Of a stretch of 64,000 nucleotides of DNA, positions 1 through 11,411 are shown piece by piece. The notes under the pieces were generated by a model, which did no database searches, was not told the DNA's origin, and saw nothing but the letters and a program-made list of their open reading frames with translations. Origin of the DNA: Anaeramoeba ignava (Eukaryota; Metamonada; Anaeramoebidae); contig JAPDFW010000114.1 in the NCBI GenBank assembly GCA_028826165.1, forward strand, positions 794,501 to 858,500, given 5' to 3'. A program made the translations under genes and the position numbers. Within the stretch, counting starts at the first letter, position 1; every line of letters starts with the position of its first letter.

Positions 1-2371
1 ATATAATTATTTGCTTAAAACACCACAAATTCATCTATTAGAAAAGATTTCCCGAGGTTATCAAACCAAAAAGATAAATAACCAAGTTGTTGAAAATTCA
101 TGGTTAGATCAACAAGCAATGAAAAAGATTGAATCAATATTCACAAAACAATTTCTTGAAGATTCCAAAATTTCACTTGTTATAGATTTTCCAATATTTA
201 CTAGAAACTCCATTTTTATCCCGATATTCTTCAAAAACCCTAAAAGAATAATGAAAAAAAGAAGAAGAAGTAGTTTCCATTCATCAAAGAAAATAATCAA
301 AAAGATTGAGAAGATAAACAATCCAAAACCAACACTAAAACAAGGCCCAAATCAAGATCAAGACAAAGAACAGATCAATATGGTTCATCTTGAAAGTATA
401 ACATCGATGTACAAAATCAACAAGAATCAGCAAGAAAACGTACCCAAAACTATACGCAAATTTGAACGTCCGAAAATCTACATCAAGAAAGGAGGACTTT
501 TCCCTAAAATTTATGATTCAGAAATCCAAACAGACAATCCAGCAGAGTTGATGAACCGATTCATGCGCAGAAATATATTCAAAACAAATCAAGCGCATGA
601 AGCTTCATTACTAAATGTAGAAGAAAATGTTTTTAAACCAAATTATGGAGAAAAAAGAATAATTAGCAAAATATTAGAAAAGCCACTGACATATAAATTC
701 AGTGATTTTGAGAGAGATTTGATCAAAAAATACAGATTTTGGCTTGTGAAAAATCGCAAACCAATTGCAATATTTATTCGAAGTGTTGATTGGAACGAAA
801 AAACACAACAAAAACAAGCAGAGGAAATTTTCAAGCAAATAAAAGACTCAAACACCATGCATATAGGGGATATCATGGAATTTTTGACTTCCAATTATAA
901 CTATTATATTGTGCGCAAATTCTCTGTCGAGATGCTGCGCCATAAAACAGATGAAGAAATTGAACCTTTTCTTTTGCAGCTTGTTTCGAGTTTGAAATAC
1001 GAAGGAAAAAATTTAAAAAAATCAAAGCTTGCGAATTTCCTTCTTGAACGAGCAATGAAAAACATAAAGATTGCAAGCAATTTATATTGGTTTTGTAAGG
1101 TGGAAACAGAGAACAAAATTTATGGATCATTTTATTCACCATTTTTATCAACTCTCAATGAAAAAATGGGGAAAATATTCGAATCACAAGAAAAATTTTT
1201 TCACTCATTATGCAATTTACAGAAGGCAATTAAAAACATAAATAAACCACGAAAAGAAAAGATTCAGATGCTGAATGAGATGTTAATCAAAGGTGAATTT
1301 TCTCATTTAAACAGTTTTCCCGAAAGCATTTTCCCTCTTGATCCAGGCTATTTGATGGAAGGAATTGAAGGGAAAGGGGCTTTTATATTTAAGAGCACAA
1401 CACAACCACTTGGACTTAAATTGCGAGTAAGAGAGCGTATAGAAGAAGAGGAGAAAGAGAAGAAGGAAGATGAAAGCACAGGAGATTCTGGACAACTAAT
1501 CCGAAGCGTTTTTAGTAACAGTGTTTTTGGTAAAAACGTATCGAATTCAAAAAAGGACGAGCAAAAAGAAATACCAGAAAGAAACTACGGGATTTTATTC
1601 AAAATGGGAGATGATATGCGACAAGATCAACTAGTTGTGCAGTTGATTCAACTGATGGATTTGATACTCAAAAAGGAAAATGTGGATCTAAATTTGACGC
1701 CTTATCGCGTGCTTCCTTTTAGCACTCAAGCAGGACTAATTGAGCTAGTACAGAACGTGAGGTCTTTATTTGACGTTCTTCAAGAAGGAACGATCCTGGA
1801 TCATTTGAAGAAATTTCCGTTCAATATTGACGAAGAGTCGCCGAATGGAATCAAAAGGGAAGTGATGGAAAGATACATCAATAGTTGCGCAGGATACAGC
1901 GTAATTACTTACATCCTGGGCATTGGAGACCGTCATTTGGACAATTTACTGCTTGTCAACGACGGCAGACTTCTCCACATTGACTTTGGTTTTATTCTTG
2001 GAAAAGATCCGAAACCTTTTCCTCCACCATTCAAGCTAAAAAAAGAAATGATTGACCCAATGGGTGGCGCAAATTCTTCCGATTACCGCAAATTCAAGTC
2101 CCGTTGTTGTCTTGCTTTTAATGTTCTTCGCAAATCCGCAAATCTTGTTATTAATTTACTTTATTTGATGAAGGACTCAAATATTCCAGATATCACAAAT
2201 AATTCTGCTGATTGCATCCTCAAAGTCATAGAAAATTACCAGTTGGAATTGACTGAAGAAGAAGCTGAAAATTATTTTATTCGTCTTATCGATCGCGCTG
2301 TTTCTTCTTTCGGTTCAAAATGGACAGATGGTGTTCATGTTATTGAACAATATTGGAGAGGCTTTTTTTAA
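1..2371 (+). CDS. VPS34: Class III phosphatidylinositol 3-kinase (Vps34), 5'-truncated by the window edge
   Basis: Makes PI3P from phosphatidylinositol on endosomes and autophagosomes. The frame is open from base 2. The first methionine-like codon is a TTG at 11, so it is not a start, and the C2 domain lies upstream of the window. Visible in order: the end of the C2/linker region, the helical (PIK) domain from about 680 (KPLTYKFSDFERDL), then the kinase domain. ATP-site and catalytic motifs are intact: GDDMRQDQL (about 1605), GIGDRHLDNLLL (about 1920) and the activation segment HIDFGFILGKDPKPFPPP (about 1977). That PPP-type segment and the ending HVIEQYWR are typical of Vps34 rather than class I enzymes. 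An acidic/basic insert of about 50 residues sits in the N-lobe (about 1430-1580) before YGILFKMGDD. No intron is seen in this 2.4 kb. The family call is very secure. Confidence 0.95.
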   Translation, partial: YNYLLKTPQIHLLEKISRGYQTKKINNQVVENSWLDQQAMKKIESIFTKQFLEDSKISLVIDFPIFTRNSIFIPIFFKNPKRIMKKRRRSSFHSSKKIIKKIEKINNPKPTLKQGPNQDQDKEQINMVHLESITSMYKINKNQQENVPKTIRKFERPKIYIKKGGLFPKIYDSEIQTDNPAELMNRFMRRNIFKTNQAHEASLLNVEENVFKPNYGEKRIISKILEKPLTYKFSDFERDLIKKYRFWLVKNRKPIAIFIRSVDWNEKTQQKQAEEIFKQIKDSNTMHIGDIMEFLTSNYNYYIVRKFSVEMLRHKTDEEIEPFLLQLVSSLKYEGKNLKKSKLANFLLERAMKNIKIASNLYWFCKVETENKIYGSFYSPFLSTLNEKMGKIFESQEKFFHSLCNLQKAIKNINKPRKEKIQMLNEMLIKGEFSHLNSFPESIFPLDPGYLMEGIEGKGAFIFKSTTQPLGLKLRVRERIEEEEKEKKEDESTGDSGQLIRSVFSNSVFGKNVSNSKKDEQKEIPERNYGILFKMGDDMRQDQLVVQLIQLMDLILKKENVDLNLTPYRVLPFSTQAGLIELVQNVRSLFDVLQEGTILDHLKKFPFNIDEESPNGIKREVMERYINSCAGYSVITYILGIGDRHLDNLLLVNDGRLLHIDFGFILGKDPKPFPPPFKLKKEMIDPMGGANSSDYRKFKSRCCLAFNVLRKSANLVINLLYLMKDSNIPDITNNSADCILKVIENYQLELTEEEAENYFIRLIDRAVSSFGSKWTDGVHVIEQYWRGFF

Positions 2372-2379
2372 ATATTAAA

Positions 2380-2412
<33 letters not shown>

Positions 2413-2589
2413 ATTTTTTTGTTGTTATTTTTACTTTGGAAAAAAAAAGAGAAAAAAAAAATTTTTTTTATTGGACTGAATTTGAAAAAAAAACAATCTT
2501 AAAAACGAAAATTTTTTTTTTCATTTTCTTTCCTTTTTTTTTTAAAATAAATTTAACCTAATTTAATTAAAAAATTAAAAAATTAAAAA

Positions 2590-4886
2590 ATGAATAAGAA
2601 TTCAGATGAAAATTCAAATGAAAATTCAAATGAAAATTCAGAAATAAGTGGAGAAGATCCATTTTCAGTTGCAGATACAGAAAATCCTGATCAAGAATTA
2701 ACCGAAAAAATTTCTGAAAGTGAACAATCTCAAGAAGATTCTCCACTTCTTCCTGAAAAAGAAGAAAAGAAAGAAAAGCCAATAAAATGCTGTTTATGTT
2801 ATGACAAAATGAATACAGGATTCAAAAAAATACAAATCAAACCAATACCTTTTTTCATATCAATAACAATTTTTGTTGTTATACTTTTAATACCAGTTTT
2901 AAAAGAACATCCAGAAGCACATCGATGTTTAGCAATTCTATTATTTGTAGCTTCACTTTGGGCAACAGAAACTTTACCTTTATTTGTGACTGCTTTGCTT
3001 GTCCCTATTCCTGTTGTTTGGTTAAGGGTTTTACTTGATGATAATAAAAAACCTTTAGATGGCGAGCAAGCTTCTCCTCAAATTACTTATCGTTTTTTCG
3101 ATCCTGTTGTTATGTTATTTCTTGGCGGTTTTTGTATTGCTCAAGCTTTACATAAATATCATTTATCTGAAAAGTTAGCAAGTATTATTTTAAGGAAAGC
3201 TGGAACTAATCCTAAAAAAATATTATTTTTAACTATGATGTTAGGACTTTTTCTTTCTATGTGGTAATTTATTTAGCATTTCCCAAATTAATTTATTTGA
3301 TTTTATTTGAATTTATTTGAATTGAATATTGAATTGAATATTGAATTGAATTGAATATTGAATATTGAATTGAATTGAATATTGAATATTGAATTGAATA
3401 TTGAATTGATTTGAATTGAATTGAATTGATTTGATTTGATTTGAATTAAATATTGAATATTGAATTGAATTGAATTGATTTAAAAAAAAAGGATATCAAA
3501 TGTTGCTTCTACTGTTGTTTGTATTTCTGTTCTACTTCCACTAATTCGAAATAATATCCCAGATGGAGATCCATTTCAAAGAGCACTTTTAATTGGAATA
3601 GCTTATTCAAATAATTTAGGAGGAATGACAACTCCAATAGCTTCACCTCAAAATGCAATTGCTGTTAAAGTTGCTAATCAAATTTCATCAAGAACTCAAC
3701 AAATTGGATTTTTAAGATGGACTGGTATTGCTTTACCAACAGCATTTCTTGTAACACTTGCTTGCTATTTTCTCATTTTGAAATTTTATAGAACAAAATT
3801 GAAAGCAATTCAGCAAGTTAAATATGTTTCTGAACCTTTAACTTATCAACACTGGGTTATAATTATTACAACAGCAATAACAGTTATATTATGGTGTGTG
3901 AATGGATTTATTGATAAGTAATCTATTAAAATTAACTTAATATCCAATATTTATTATTTAATATTTATTATTTAATATTTAATATTTAATATTCATTATT
4001 TATTATTTATTATTTATTATTTAATATTCATTATTTAATATTCATTATTCAATATTTATTATCCAATATTCAATATTCAATATTCATTATTTATTATTTA
4101 ATATTTAATATTCATTATTCATTATTTATTATTTAATATTTAATATTCAATATTTATTATCCAATATTTATTATTTATTATTTAATATTTAATATTTAAT
4201 ATTTAATATTCAATATTCAATATTTATTATTTAATATTCATTATTCATTATTTATTATTCATTATTCATTATTTATTATTCATTATTTATTATTTATTAT
4301 TTATTATTTATTATTTAATCCAAAATAAATTAGAACGATTGGAGATCTTGGAATAACTGCAATAATCCCAGTTATTGTATTTTTTGGAACAGGAATTTTA
4401 TCAAAAGAAGATTTTGGGAAATTATCATGGCCAATTTTATTATTAATGGGAGGAGGATTAGCACTTGGATATGCAGTTCAACAATCAGATCTTCTTCATT
4501 TAATAGCAAATGGAATAAGTGATATAGTTGGAGATTCATGGTTAATATTCATAATATCAGCATTTTCAGTTTTAATGGTATTTGCAAGTACATTTATCAA
4601 TTCAACAGTTGCAGCAGCAATTGTTCTTCCTATTGTTGGACAAATTGGATATTCAAATAATCATATGAAAGCAATGTTAGTTCTTGTTGATTTGATGACT
4701 TCAGGTGGTCATTGTCTTCCTTTTTCTTCTTTTCCAAATGCAGCTACTTTTGCTGTTGCTAATGATAAAGGAAAACAATATCTGAGAACAAAAGATTATT
4801 TAATTGTTGGTGTTTCAGTTACAATTCTTTCTTATATTTCAATGACTTTTATTAGTTATAATATTGCAATGTCTTTCAAATATTAA
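2590..4886 (+). CDS. SLC13/PHO90-like anion transporter, tandem copy A
   Basis: Gene model join(2590..3263, 3492..3917, 4334..4886), 550 residues. Introns are GT-AG and the phases match exactly (junctions MW|ISN and IDK|TIGD). It belongs to the divalent-anion:Na+ symporter superfamily (SLC13, yeast PHO87/90/91), membrane carriers for phosphate, sulfate or dicarboxylates; the substrate is not readable here. Seen: an acidic Ser/Glu-rich N-terminus of about 75 residues, a Cys/Lys-rich patch (KCCLCYDK), then many hydrophobic segments. Signature stretches are HPEAHRCLAILLF, SLWATETLPLFVTALLVP, GGMTTPIASPQNAIAV, VIVFFGTGIL and TSGGHCLPFSSFPNAATF. The SPX regulatory domain of PHO87/90 is absent. It is followed by copies B and C in the same orientation. 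Confidence 0.9.
3264..3491 (+). repeat. Intron 1 of copy A, TTGAATA/TTGAAT array
   Basis: Intron with GTAATT donor and AAAAAAAAG acceptor. Most of it is imperfect TTGAAT and TTGAATATTGAAT units. Copy B has a closely similar intron; copy C does not. Confidence 0.85.
3918..4333 (+). repeat. Intron 2 of copy A, TTATTTAATATT array
   Basis: GTAATC donor and AAATTAG acceptor. About 370 bases consist of interleaved ATT-TATT, TTTAATA and TTCAATA units. The flanking exons give the conserved reading IDK then TIGDLGIT, so this is intron and not spacer. Confidence 0.85.
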
Positions 4887-5446
4887 AAATATTTCCTTTC
4901 TTTTTTTTTAATTTTTCTATTCTTCTTCTTCTTTTTTTTTTTGATTTTGATTTTGATTCATTAAATTTTGATTTTGATTTTGATTCATTAAATTTTGATT
5001 TTAATTTTGATTTTGATTTAAATTTTGATTTTAATTTTAATTTTTAATTTTGATTTTAATTCATTAAATTTTAATTTTAATTCTAATTTTTAATTTTAAT
5101 TTTAATTTTAATTGATCGGGTTTAAAAAAAAATATAAAAATTTTAATTTTTCTTTTTCAATTTTTTTTTGTTTTCATCAATTTTTGAATATAAAAAAAAA
5201 ATCAACAAACAACCATTTTAGTAATAAAAACAATTAATAATCAATAAAAAAAATACGATATCCTTTTTGCTTTAATTGTAAACTAACAATTTTTATTACA
5301 AAATAAACAAAAACAAAATAAACATAAATTTACTTTGAATTTTCTTTTGGTTCAAATAATAAAATTTATTAATAAAATAACTTTAAAATATTTTCCTTTT
5401 TCAAAATAGAAAAAATAAACAAAAAAATTTTAATTCCAAATCATCA
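4887..5446. other. Spacer between transporter copies A and B
   Basis: No gene seen. The first part is a TTTTGATTTTGATT / TTTTAATTTTAATT array (about 4935-5115). The rest is A/T-rich single-copy sequence that presumably holds the 3' end of copy A and the promoter of copy B. No specific motif is recognised. Confidence 0.6.
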
Positions 5447-8403
5447 ATGAAAAGAAATCCAAAAAATTCAAAAGAATTGCAAGAAAAAAAGGGAAATTTA
5501 GAAGAATCGGAAACAGAAATGAAAACAAAATCCATTTCAGAAGAAGAAAATTTAAATGAAGAAATAAATATAAATTTAAATGAAGAAAATAATTTCAATC
5601 AAGAATCAAGTGGAGAAGATGATTTTACTTTATCAAATAAAGAAAATGATCTTGAAGAATTGAAGGAAAATATTTTTCCAAACGAAGAAGATCAAAATCA
5701 AAATCAAAATCAAGAAGAAGTATTATTAATGCAAGAAGAAAAAACGAAAAAAACCAAAAAAACCAAAAAAGCAACAAAATGTTGCAAAATTTATCACAAA
5801 ATGGATTCAGCATTCAAAAAAATCAAAGTGAAAATGATACCTTTTTTTATATCATTAACAATTTTTCTAATTGTTCTTGTAATACCAGTTTTAAAAGAAC
5901 ATCCAGAAGCACATCGATGTTTAGCAATTCTATTATTTGTAGCTTCACTTTGGGCAACAGAAACATTCCCTTTATTTGTGACTGCTTTGCTTGTTCCTGT
6001 TCCTGTTGTTTGGTTAAAAGTTCTTCTTGATGACAATAATCAACAAATGGATGCTGAACAATCTTCTCCTCAAATTACTTATCGTTATTTCGATCCTGTT
6101 GTTCTTTTGTTTCTTGGTGGTTTTTGTATTGCTCAAGCTTTACATAAATATCATTTATCTGAAAAGTTAGCAAGTATTATTTTGAGGAAAGCTGGAACTA
6201 ATCCTAAAAAAATATTATTTTTAACTATGATGTTAGGACTTTTTCTTTCTATGTGGTAAGTTATTTAGCATTTCCCAAATTGATTTATTTGAATTTATTT
6301 GATTTTATTTGATTTTATTTGATTTTATTTGATTTTATTTGAATTGAATTGAATTAAATTGAATTGAATATTGAATTGAATATTGAATTGAATTGAATAT
6401 TGAATTGAATTGAATTAAATTAAATTAAATTGAATTGTTTTGATTGATTGATTGATTAAATTGAATTGATTTAAAAAAAAAGGATATCAAATGTTGCTTC
6501 AGCTGTTGTTTGTATTTCTGTTCTATATCCACTAATTAAAAATAATATTCCAGATGGAGATCCATTTCAAAAAGCGCTTTTAATTGGAATAGCTTATTCA
6601 AATAATGTAGGAGGAATGATAACACCAATAGCTTCACCTCAAAATGCAATTGCTGTTAAATTAGCTGATGAAATTTCATCAAGAACTCAACAAATTGGAT
6701 TTTTACAATGGACTGCAATTGCTTTTCCAACAGCTCTTATTCCAACACTTGTGGGTTATTTTCTCATTTTGAAATTTTATAAAACAAAATTGGTAAAAAT
6801 TGAACAAATTCCTTATACACCTGAAAAACTAAATTATAAGCATTGGATTGTCATTATTACAACAACAGTAACAGTTTTATTATGGTGTTTGAATACTTTT
6901 ATTAATAAGTAATTTTTTTCAATTCAATATTCAATATTCAATTCAATATTCAATATTCAATTTAAATCAAATAAAATCAATATTCAATTACAATGGAATT
7001 CAATATTCAAATTCATTTTTCAATTTGAAATTTATAAAAACAAAATTGGTAAAAATTGAACAAATTACACCCAGAAAAACTAAATTCAATTTCATTATTA
7101 CAACAACAGTAACAGTTTTATTATGAATTGTTTGAATACTTTTTATTTTAATTTTTATTCAATTCAATATTCAATTCAATTCAATATTCAATTCAATATT
7201 CAATTCAATATTCAATTCAATATTCAATTCAATATTCAATTCAATATTCAATTCAATATTTAATTCAATTCAATTCAATTCAATATTCAATTCAATTCAA
7301 TTCAATATTCAAATTCAATATTCAATTCAATATTCAATATTCAAATCAAATAAATTCAATATTCAATATTCAATTCAAATTCCATTATTCAATATCAATT
7401 CAATTCAATATTCAATATTCAATTCAAATATTCAATATTCAATATTCAATATATTCAATTCAATATTCAATTCATTCAAATCAATATTCAATATTTCAAT
7501 ATTCAATATTCATTCAATATTCAATATTCAATTCAATTCAATTCAATTCAATTCAATTCAATATTCAATTCAATATTCAATTCAATTCAATTCAATATTC
7601 AATTCAATTCAATTCAATATTCAATTCAATTCAATTCAATTCAATATTCAATTCAATATTCAATTCAATTTAATTCAATTCAATATTCAATTCAATTCAA
7701 TATTCAATTCAATTTTCAATTCAATATTCAATTCAATATTCAATTCAATTCAATTCAATATTCAATTCAATATTCAATATTCAATTTAATATTTAATTAA
7801 ATTCAATTTAATCCAAAATAAATTAGAACGATTGGAGATCTTGGAATAACTGCAATAATCCCAGTTTTTGTATTTTTTGGAACAGGAATTTTATCAAAAG
7901 AAGATTTTGGGAAATTATCATGGCCAATTTTAATATTAATGGGAGGAGGATTAGCACTTGGATATGCAGTTCAACAATCAGATCTTCTTCAATTAATAGC
8001 AAATGGAATAAGTTATTTAGTTGGAGATTCATGGTTAATATTCATAATATCAGCATTTTCAGTTTTAATGGTATTTGCAAGTACATTTATGAATTCAACA
8101 GTTGCAGGAGCAATTGTTCTTCCTGTTGTTGGACAAATTGGATATTCAAATAATCATATGAAAGCAATGTTAGTTCTTGTTGATTTGATGACTTCAGGTG
8201 GTCATTGTCTTCCTTTTTCTTCTTTTCCAAATGCAGCTACTTTTGCTGTTGCTAATGATAAAGGAAAACAATATCTTGGAATTAAAGATTATTTAATGGT
8301 TGGTGCTTCTTTTACAGTTCTTTCTTATATTTCAATGACTTTTATTAGTTATAATATTGCAATGTCTTTTCAAATATTAAAAATATTTCCTTTCTTTTTT
8401 TGA
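5447..8403 (+). CDS. SLC13/PHO90-like anion transporter, tandem copy B
   Basis: Gene model join(5447..6255, 6483..6908, 7827..8403), 603 residues, with the same three-exon structure as copies A and C. The N-terminus is longer (about 130 residues, acidic, ending in a Lys/Thr-rich run). The membrane part is nearly the same as copy A, suggesting recent duplication or gene conversion. Conserved motifs include GGMITPIASPQNAIAV and TSGGHCLPFSSFPNAATF. Oddity: copies A and C end ...FKY or LFKY-stop. Here one extra T in the run at about 8370 shifts the frame, replacing the last two residues by about ten (QILKIFPFFF). The effect is confined to the extreme C-terminus and probably harmless. Intron 2 is 918 bases and holds a decayed exon 2 fragment. 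Confidence 0.88.
6256..6482 (+). repeat. Intron 1 of copy B, TTGAAT/TTTGATTTTA array
   Basis: GTAAGT donor and AAAAAAAAAG acceptor. Low-complexity TTGAATA, TTTGATTTTA and TTGATTGA units occupy the same position as intron 1 of copy A. Confidence 0.8.
6909..7826 (+). repeat. Intron 2 of copy B, expanded TTCAATA/TTCAA array
   Basis: GTAATT donor, AAATTAG acceptor. More than 700 bases are mixtures of AATATTCAATTC and AATTC-type units. It is more than twice the length of the same intron in copy A (416) and ten times that in copy C (86), so the array has expanded after duplication. Confidence 0.85.
7021..7145 (+). pseudogene. Decayed copy of transporter exon 2 inside intron 2
   Basis: Between repeat arrays lies a stretch closely matching the end of exon 2 of the same gene (about 6765-6900). 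It shares the pieces aaaacaaaattggtaaaaat, attgaacaaatt, gaaaaactaaatt and cattattacaacaacagtaa in the same order, with gaps and a TGA. It is not spliced in the model and cannot be read in frame. Confidence 0.75.
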
Positions 8404-8909
8404 TACTTTGATTTTAATTTTAATTTTAATTTTGATTTTGATTTTGATTTTAATTTTAAATTTAATTTTAATTTGATTTTGATTTTGATTTTGATTTTGA
8501 TTTTAATACTTTAATTTTGATTTTAATTTTAAATTTGATTTTGATTTTAATTTTAATTTTGATTTTAATTTTGATTTTGATTTTAAATTTTGATTTTAAT
8601 TTTAAATTTGATTTTGATTTTGATTTAAATTTGATTTTAATTTTAATTTTAATTTTAATTTTGATTTTGATTTTAATTTTAATTTTGATTTTTAAATTGT
8701 AAATGTGGATTGTTATTTTGGAATTTGGGTCAAATTAAAATATTTAAAAAAAAAAAGAAAAAGGAAAAAAAAAGAAAAAAAAATTTTTTTTAAATTTCAT
8801 TTTCTCTTTTTTTTTTGTTTTTTTTCTTTTTTAAATTAGAATCATCAAAATTCAATCAAAATAAAAAATCCCCTTTAAAAAAAATAAATTAAAAAAAATA
8901 AATTAAAAA
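8404..8909. repeat. Spacer between copies B and C with TTTTGA/TTTTAA array
   Basis: About 8405-8695 is a TTTTGATTTTAATTTT-type array; the rest is poly-A/T-rich upstream sequence of copy C. No gene seen; the apparent reading frame across the array is compositional. Confidence 0.75.
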
Positions 8910-10169
8910 ATGAGCACAACAGATAATAATGAAACCAAATTAAACTCAGAAACAACATTCGAAGATCCATTTCTAATCGCAGACACAGAAAATATGGATA
9001 CAGACTTCAAAGATTCAACAGAAAGATCATATGAATCTTCAACTGAAAGTTATGAACAATATGAAGATCAACCTCTTATTCGAAGAGCAAACGAACAATC
9101 AACAAAATGTTGCAAATTTTATGACAAACTAAACCGAGCTTTTCAAAAAATAGAAGTGAAAATGATACCTTTTTTCATTTCCATAATAATTTTTCTAGTT
9201 GTTCTTTTAATACCAGTTTTAAAAGATCATCCAGAAGCACATCGATGTTTAGCAATTCTATTGTTTGCAGCTTCACTTTGGGCAACAGAAACATTCCCTT
9301 TATTTGTGACTGCTTTGCTTGTTCCAATCCCTGTTGTTTGGTTCAAGGTTCTTCTTGACGATGATAACAAACCAATGAGTGCTGGTGAAGCTTCGTCTCA
9401 AATCACTTATCGTTTTTTCGATCCTGTTGTTCTTTTGTTTCTTGGTGGTTTTTGTATTGCTCAAGCCTTGCATAAATATAATTTATCCGAAAGGTTGGCT
9501 AATATCATTTTGAGAAAGGCAGGAACTAAGCCTAAAAAAATTTTGTTTTTAACTATGCTTTTGGGACTTATTCTTTCTATGTGGTAAGTTATTTGAAATA
9601 ACTTTTAAAAATTCGAAATGGTTTTTTTTTTTAAATATTAACATGAAAGGAGTAAATTCTGTCATGTTAAAAAATTTTTTTCATTTTCGAAAAATTTTTA
9701 ATTGATTAATTTGATTTAAAAAAAAAAGGATATCAAATGTTGCTTCTACTGTTGTTTGTATTTCTGTTCTACTTCCACTAATTCGAAATAATATCCCAGA
9801 TGGAGACCCATTCCAAAAAGCACTTTTACTTGGAATAGCTTATTCAAATAATGTAGGAGGAATGACAACTCCAATAGCTTCACCTCAAAATGCAATTGCT
9901 GTTAAAGTTTCAAATCAAATATCAGATAACAATGAACCAATCGGATTTTTCCAATGGATTGTTATTGCTTTTCCAACTGCATTTCTTGTCATGCTATTTA
10001 CTTATTTATTTCTCTTAAAATTCTACAGAACAAGATTGAAGGCTGTCGAGCAAGTTATTTACACACCACAAAGATTAACTTACAAGCATTGGATTGTTAT
10101 AGTGACAACAATAGTAACAGTTTTATTATGGTGTTTGAACAGTCTTATTGATGAGTGATTATTCCAAAA

Positions 10170-10201
<32 letters not shown>

Positions 10202-10793
10202 ATTTTTATTAATTTTTAATTTTTAATTTTTAATTGAAAGTTTTGTTGGAGATCTTGGAATAACTGCAATAATCCCAGTTATTGTATTTTTTGGAACAGG
10301 AATTTTATCAAAAAAAGACTTGGGCAAATTATCATGGCCAGTACTATTATTAATGGGAGGAGGATTAGCACTTGGATATGCAGTTCAACAATCAGGATTA
10401 CTTCATTTAATAGCAAATGGGATAAGTGATATAGTTGGTGATTCAATATTACTTTGGGTGATTTCAGCATTTGCAGTTTTAATGATATTTGCAAGTACTC
10501 TTATTAGTTCAACAGTCGCTGCTGTTATTGTTCTTCCTATTGTTGGTGCAATTGGTGATTCTCATCACCACTTGAGACTCATGTTGGTTCTTGTTGATTT
10601 GATGACTTCAGGTGGAAATTGTCTTCCTATTTCTTCTTTTCCAAATGCAACTACTTTTGCAGTTTCAAATGACAAAGGAAATCAATATGTGAAAACTAAG
10701 GACTATTTAGTTGTTGGGTTTTTTGTTACAGTATTGACTTATTTGGGAATGATTTCCTCTAGTTATGGAATTGCAACTCTTTTCAAATATTAA
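8910..10793 (+). CDS. SLC13/PHO90-like anion transporter, tandem copy C
   Basis: Gene model join(8910..9583, 9729..10154, 10241..10793), 550 residues. It has the same junctions and family motifs as copies A and B (GGMTTPIASPQNAIAV, VIVFFGTGILSKKD, TSGGNCLPISSFPNATTF). It is the most divergent of the three in the C-terminal half, for example GGHC to GGNC and HHLRLM in place of NHMKAM. Its introns are short (145 and 86 bases) and lack the long arrays. The third copy may have split off first, or it escaped repeat expansion. Substrate is not predictable; SPX is absent. Confidence 0.9.
9611..9690. repeat. Nested inverted repeat in intron 1 of copy C
   Basis: Perfect 9-base arms TTAACATGA (9638-9646) and TCATGTTAA (9662-9670) with a 15-base loop lie inside an outer imperfect pair, TTCGAAATG and CATTTTCGAA. 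Together they could fold as one hairpin of about 80 nt. Absent from copies A and B. Confidence 0.6.
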
Positions 10794-11411
10794 AATTCTT
10801 TATTTTTCCTTCCTTTCTTGTTATTGGTAAATTTCAATAATTTTTTTTTAATTTAATTTAATTTAATTTAATTTAATTTAATTTTTATTTTTATTGTTTT
10901 TATAGATTGCAGATTTATAGTTCCATTTTTTTTATTAATCCTTTCATTCTTTTATTTTTTCTTTTTCTTTAAATTAATCTCTGATTGATTTTAGTTCCAG
11001 AAAAGTGGAAGATTCCATATTCTTTTTTTTTTTTTCTTTAAACAAATTTTTTTTTGGTTTTTCTAAATTTTTCTAGATTTGATTGAATATTTTTTTCATT
11101 TTTTTGGTGAAGAAAATTAAAAAAAAGAGACTAAATTCATTTAAAAATAACAAATCAAAACAAAATCAAAAAGAAAAAAAAAATATGAGATTTGAATAAT
11201 TTTTGAATTGAATTTTTTATTAAAATTAAAAGTTTGTTTTATTTAAAAAAGAAAAAGAAAAAAAAAGAAAAAAAGTGGAACAAAATTTTGATTTAAATTT
11301 AAATTAATTTTAGTTTAGTTTTTTTTTTGTTTAAAAATTAAAAATAAAATTGAAAGAAATGAAAATTGTTTTGTTTTTGGAAAATTTTATTCAAAAAAAA
11401 AAAAAAAAATC
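10794..11411. other. Convergent spacer, transporter copy C / channel gene
   Basis: About 620 bases of T-rich then A-rich sequence with an ATTTA-type TTTAA run near 10845. No gene is recognised. It contains aaaagtggaacaaaat (11271-11286), a short motif seen again at 11931 and 40451. Confidence 0.5.

Noticed and set aside
11-13. Start codon for the PI3-kinase at 11
   Set aside because: It is TTG, the frame is open upstream to the window edge, and the family has about 200 further N-terminal residues (C2 domain).
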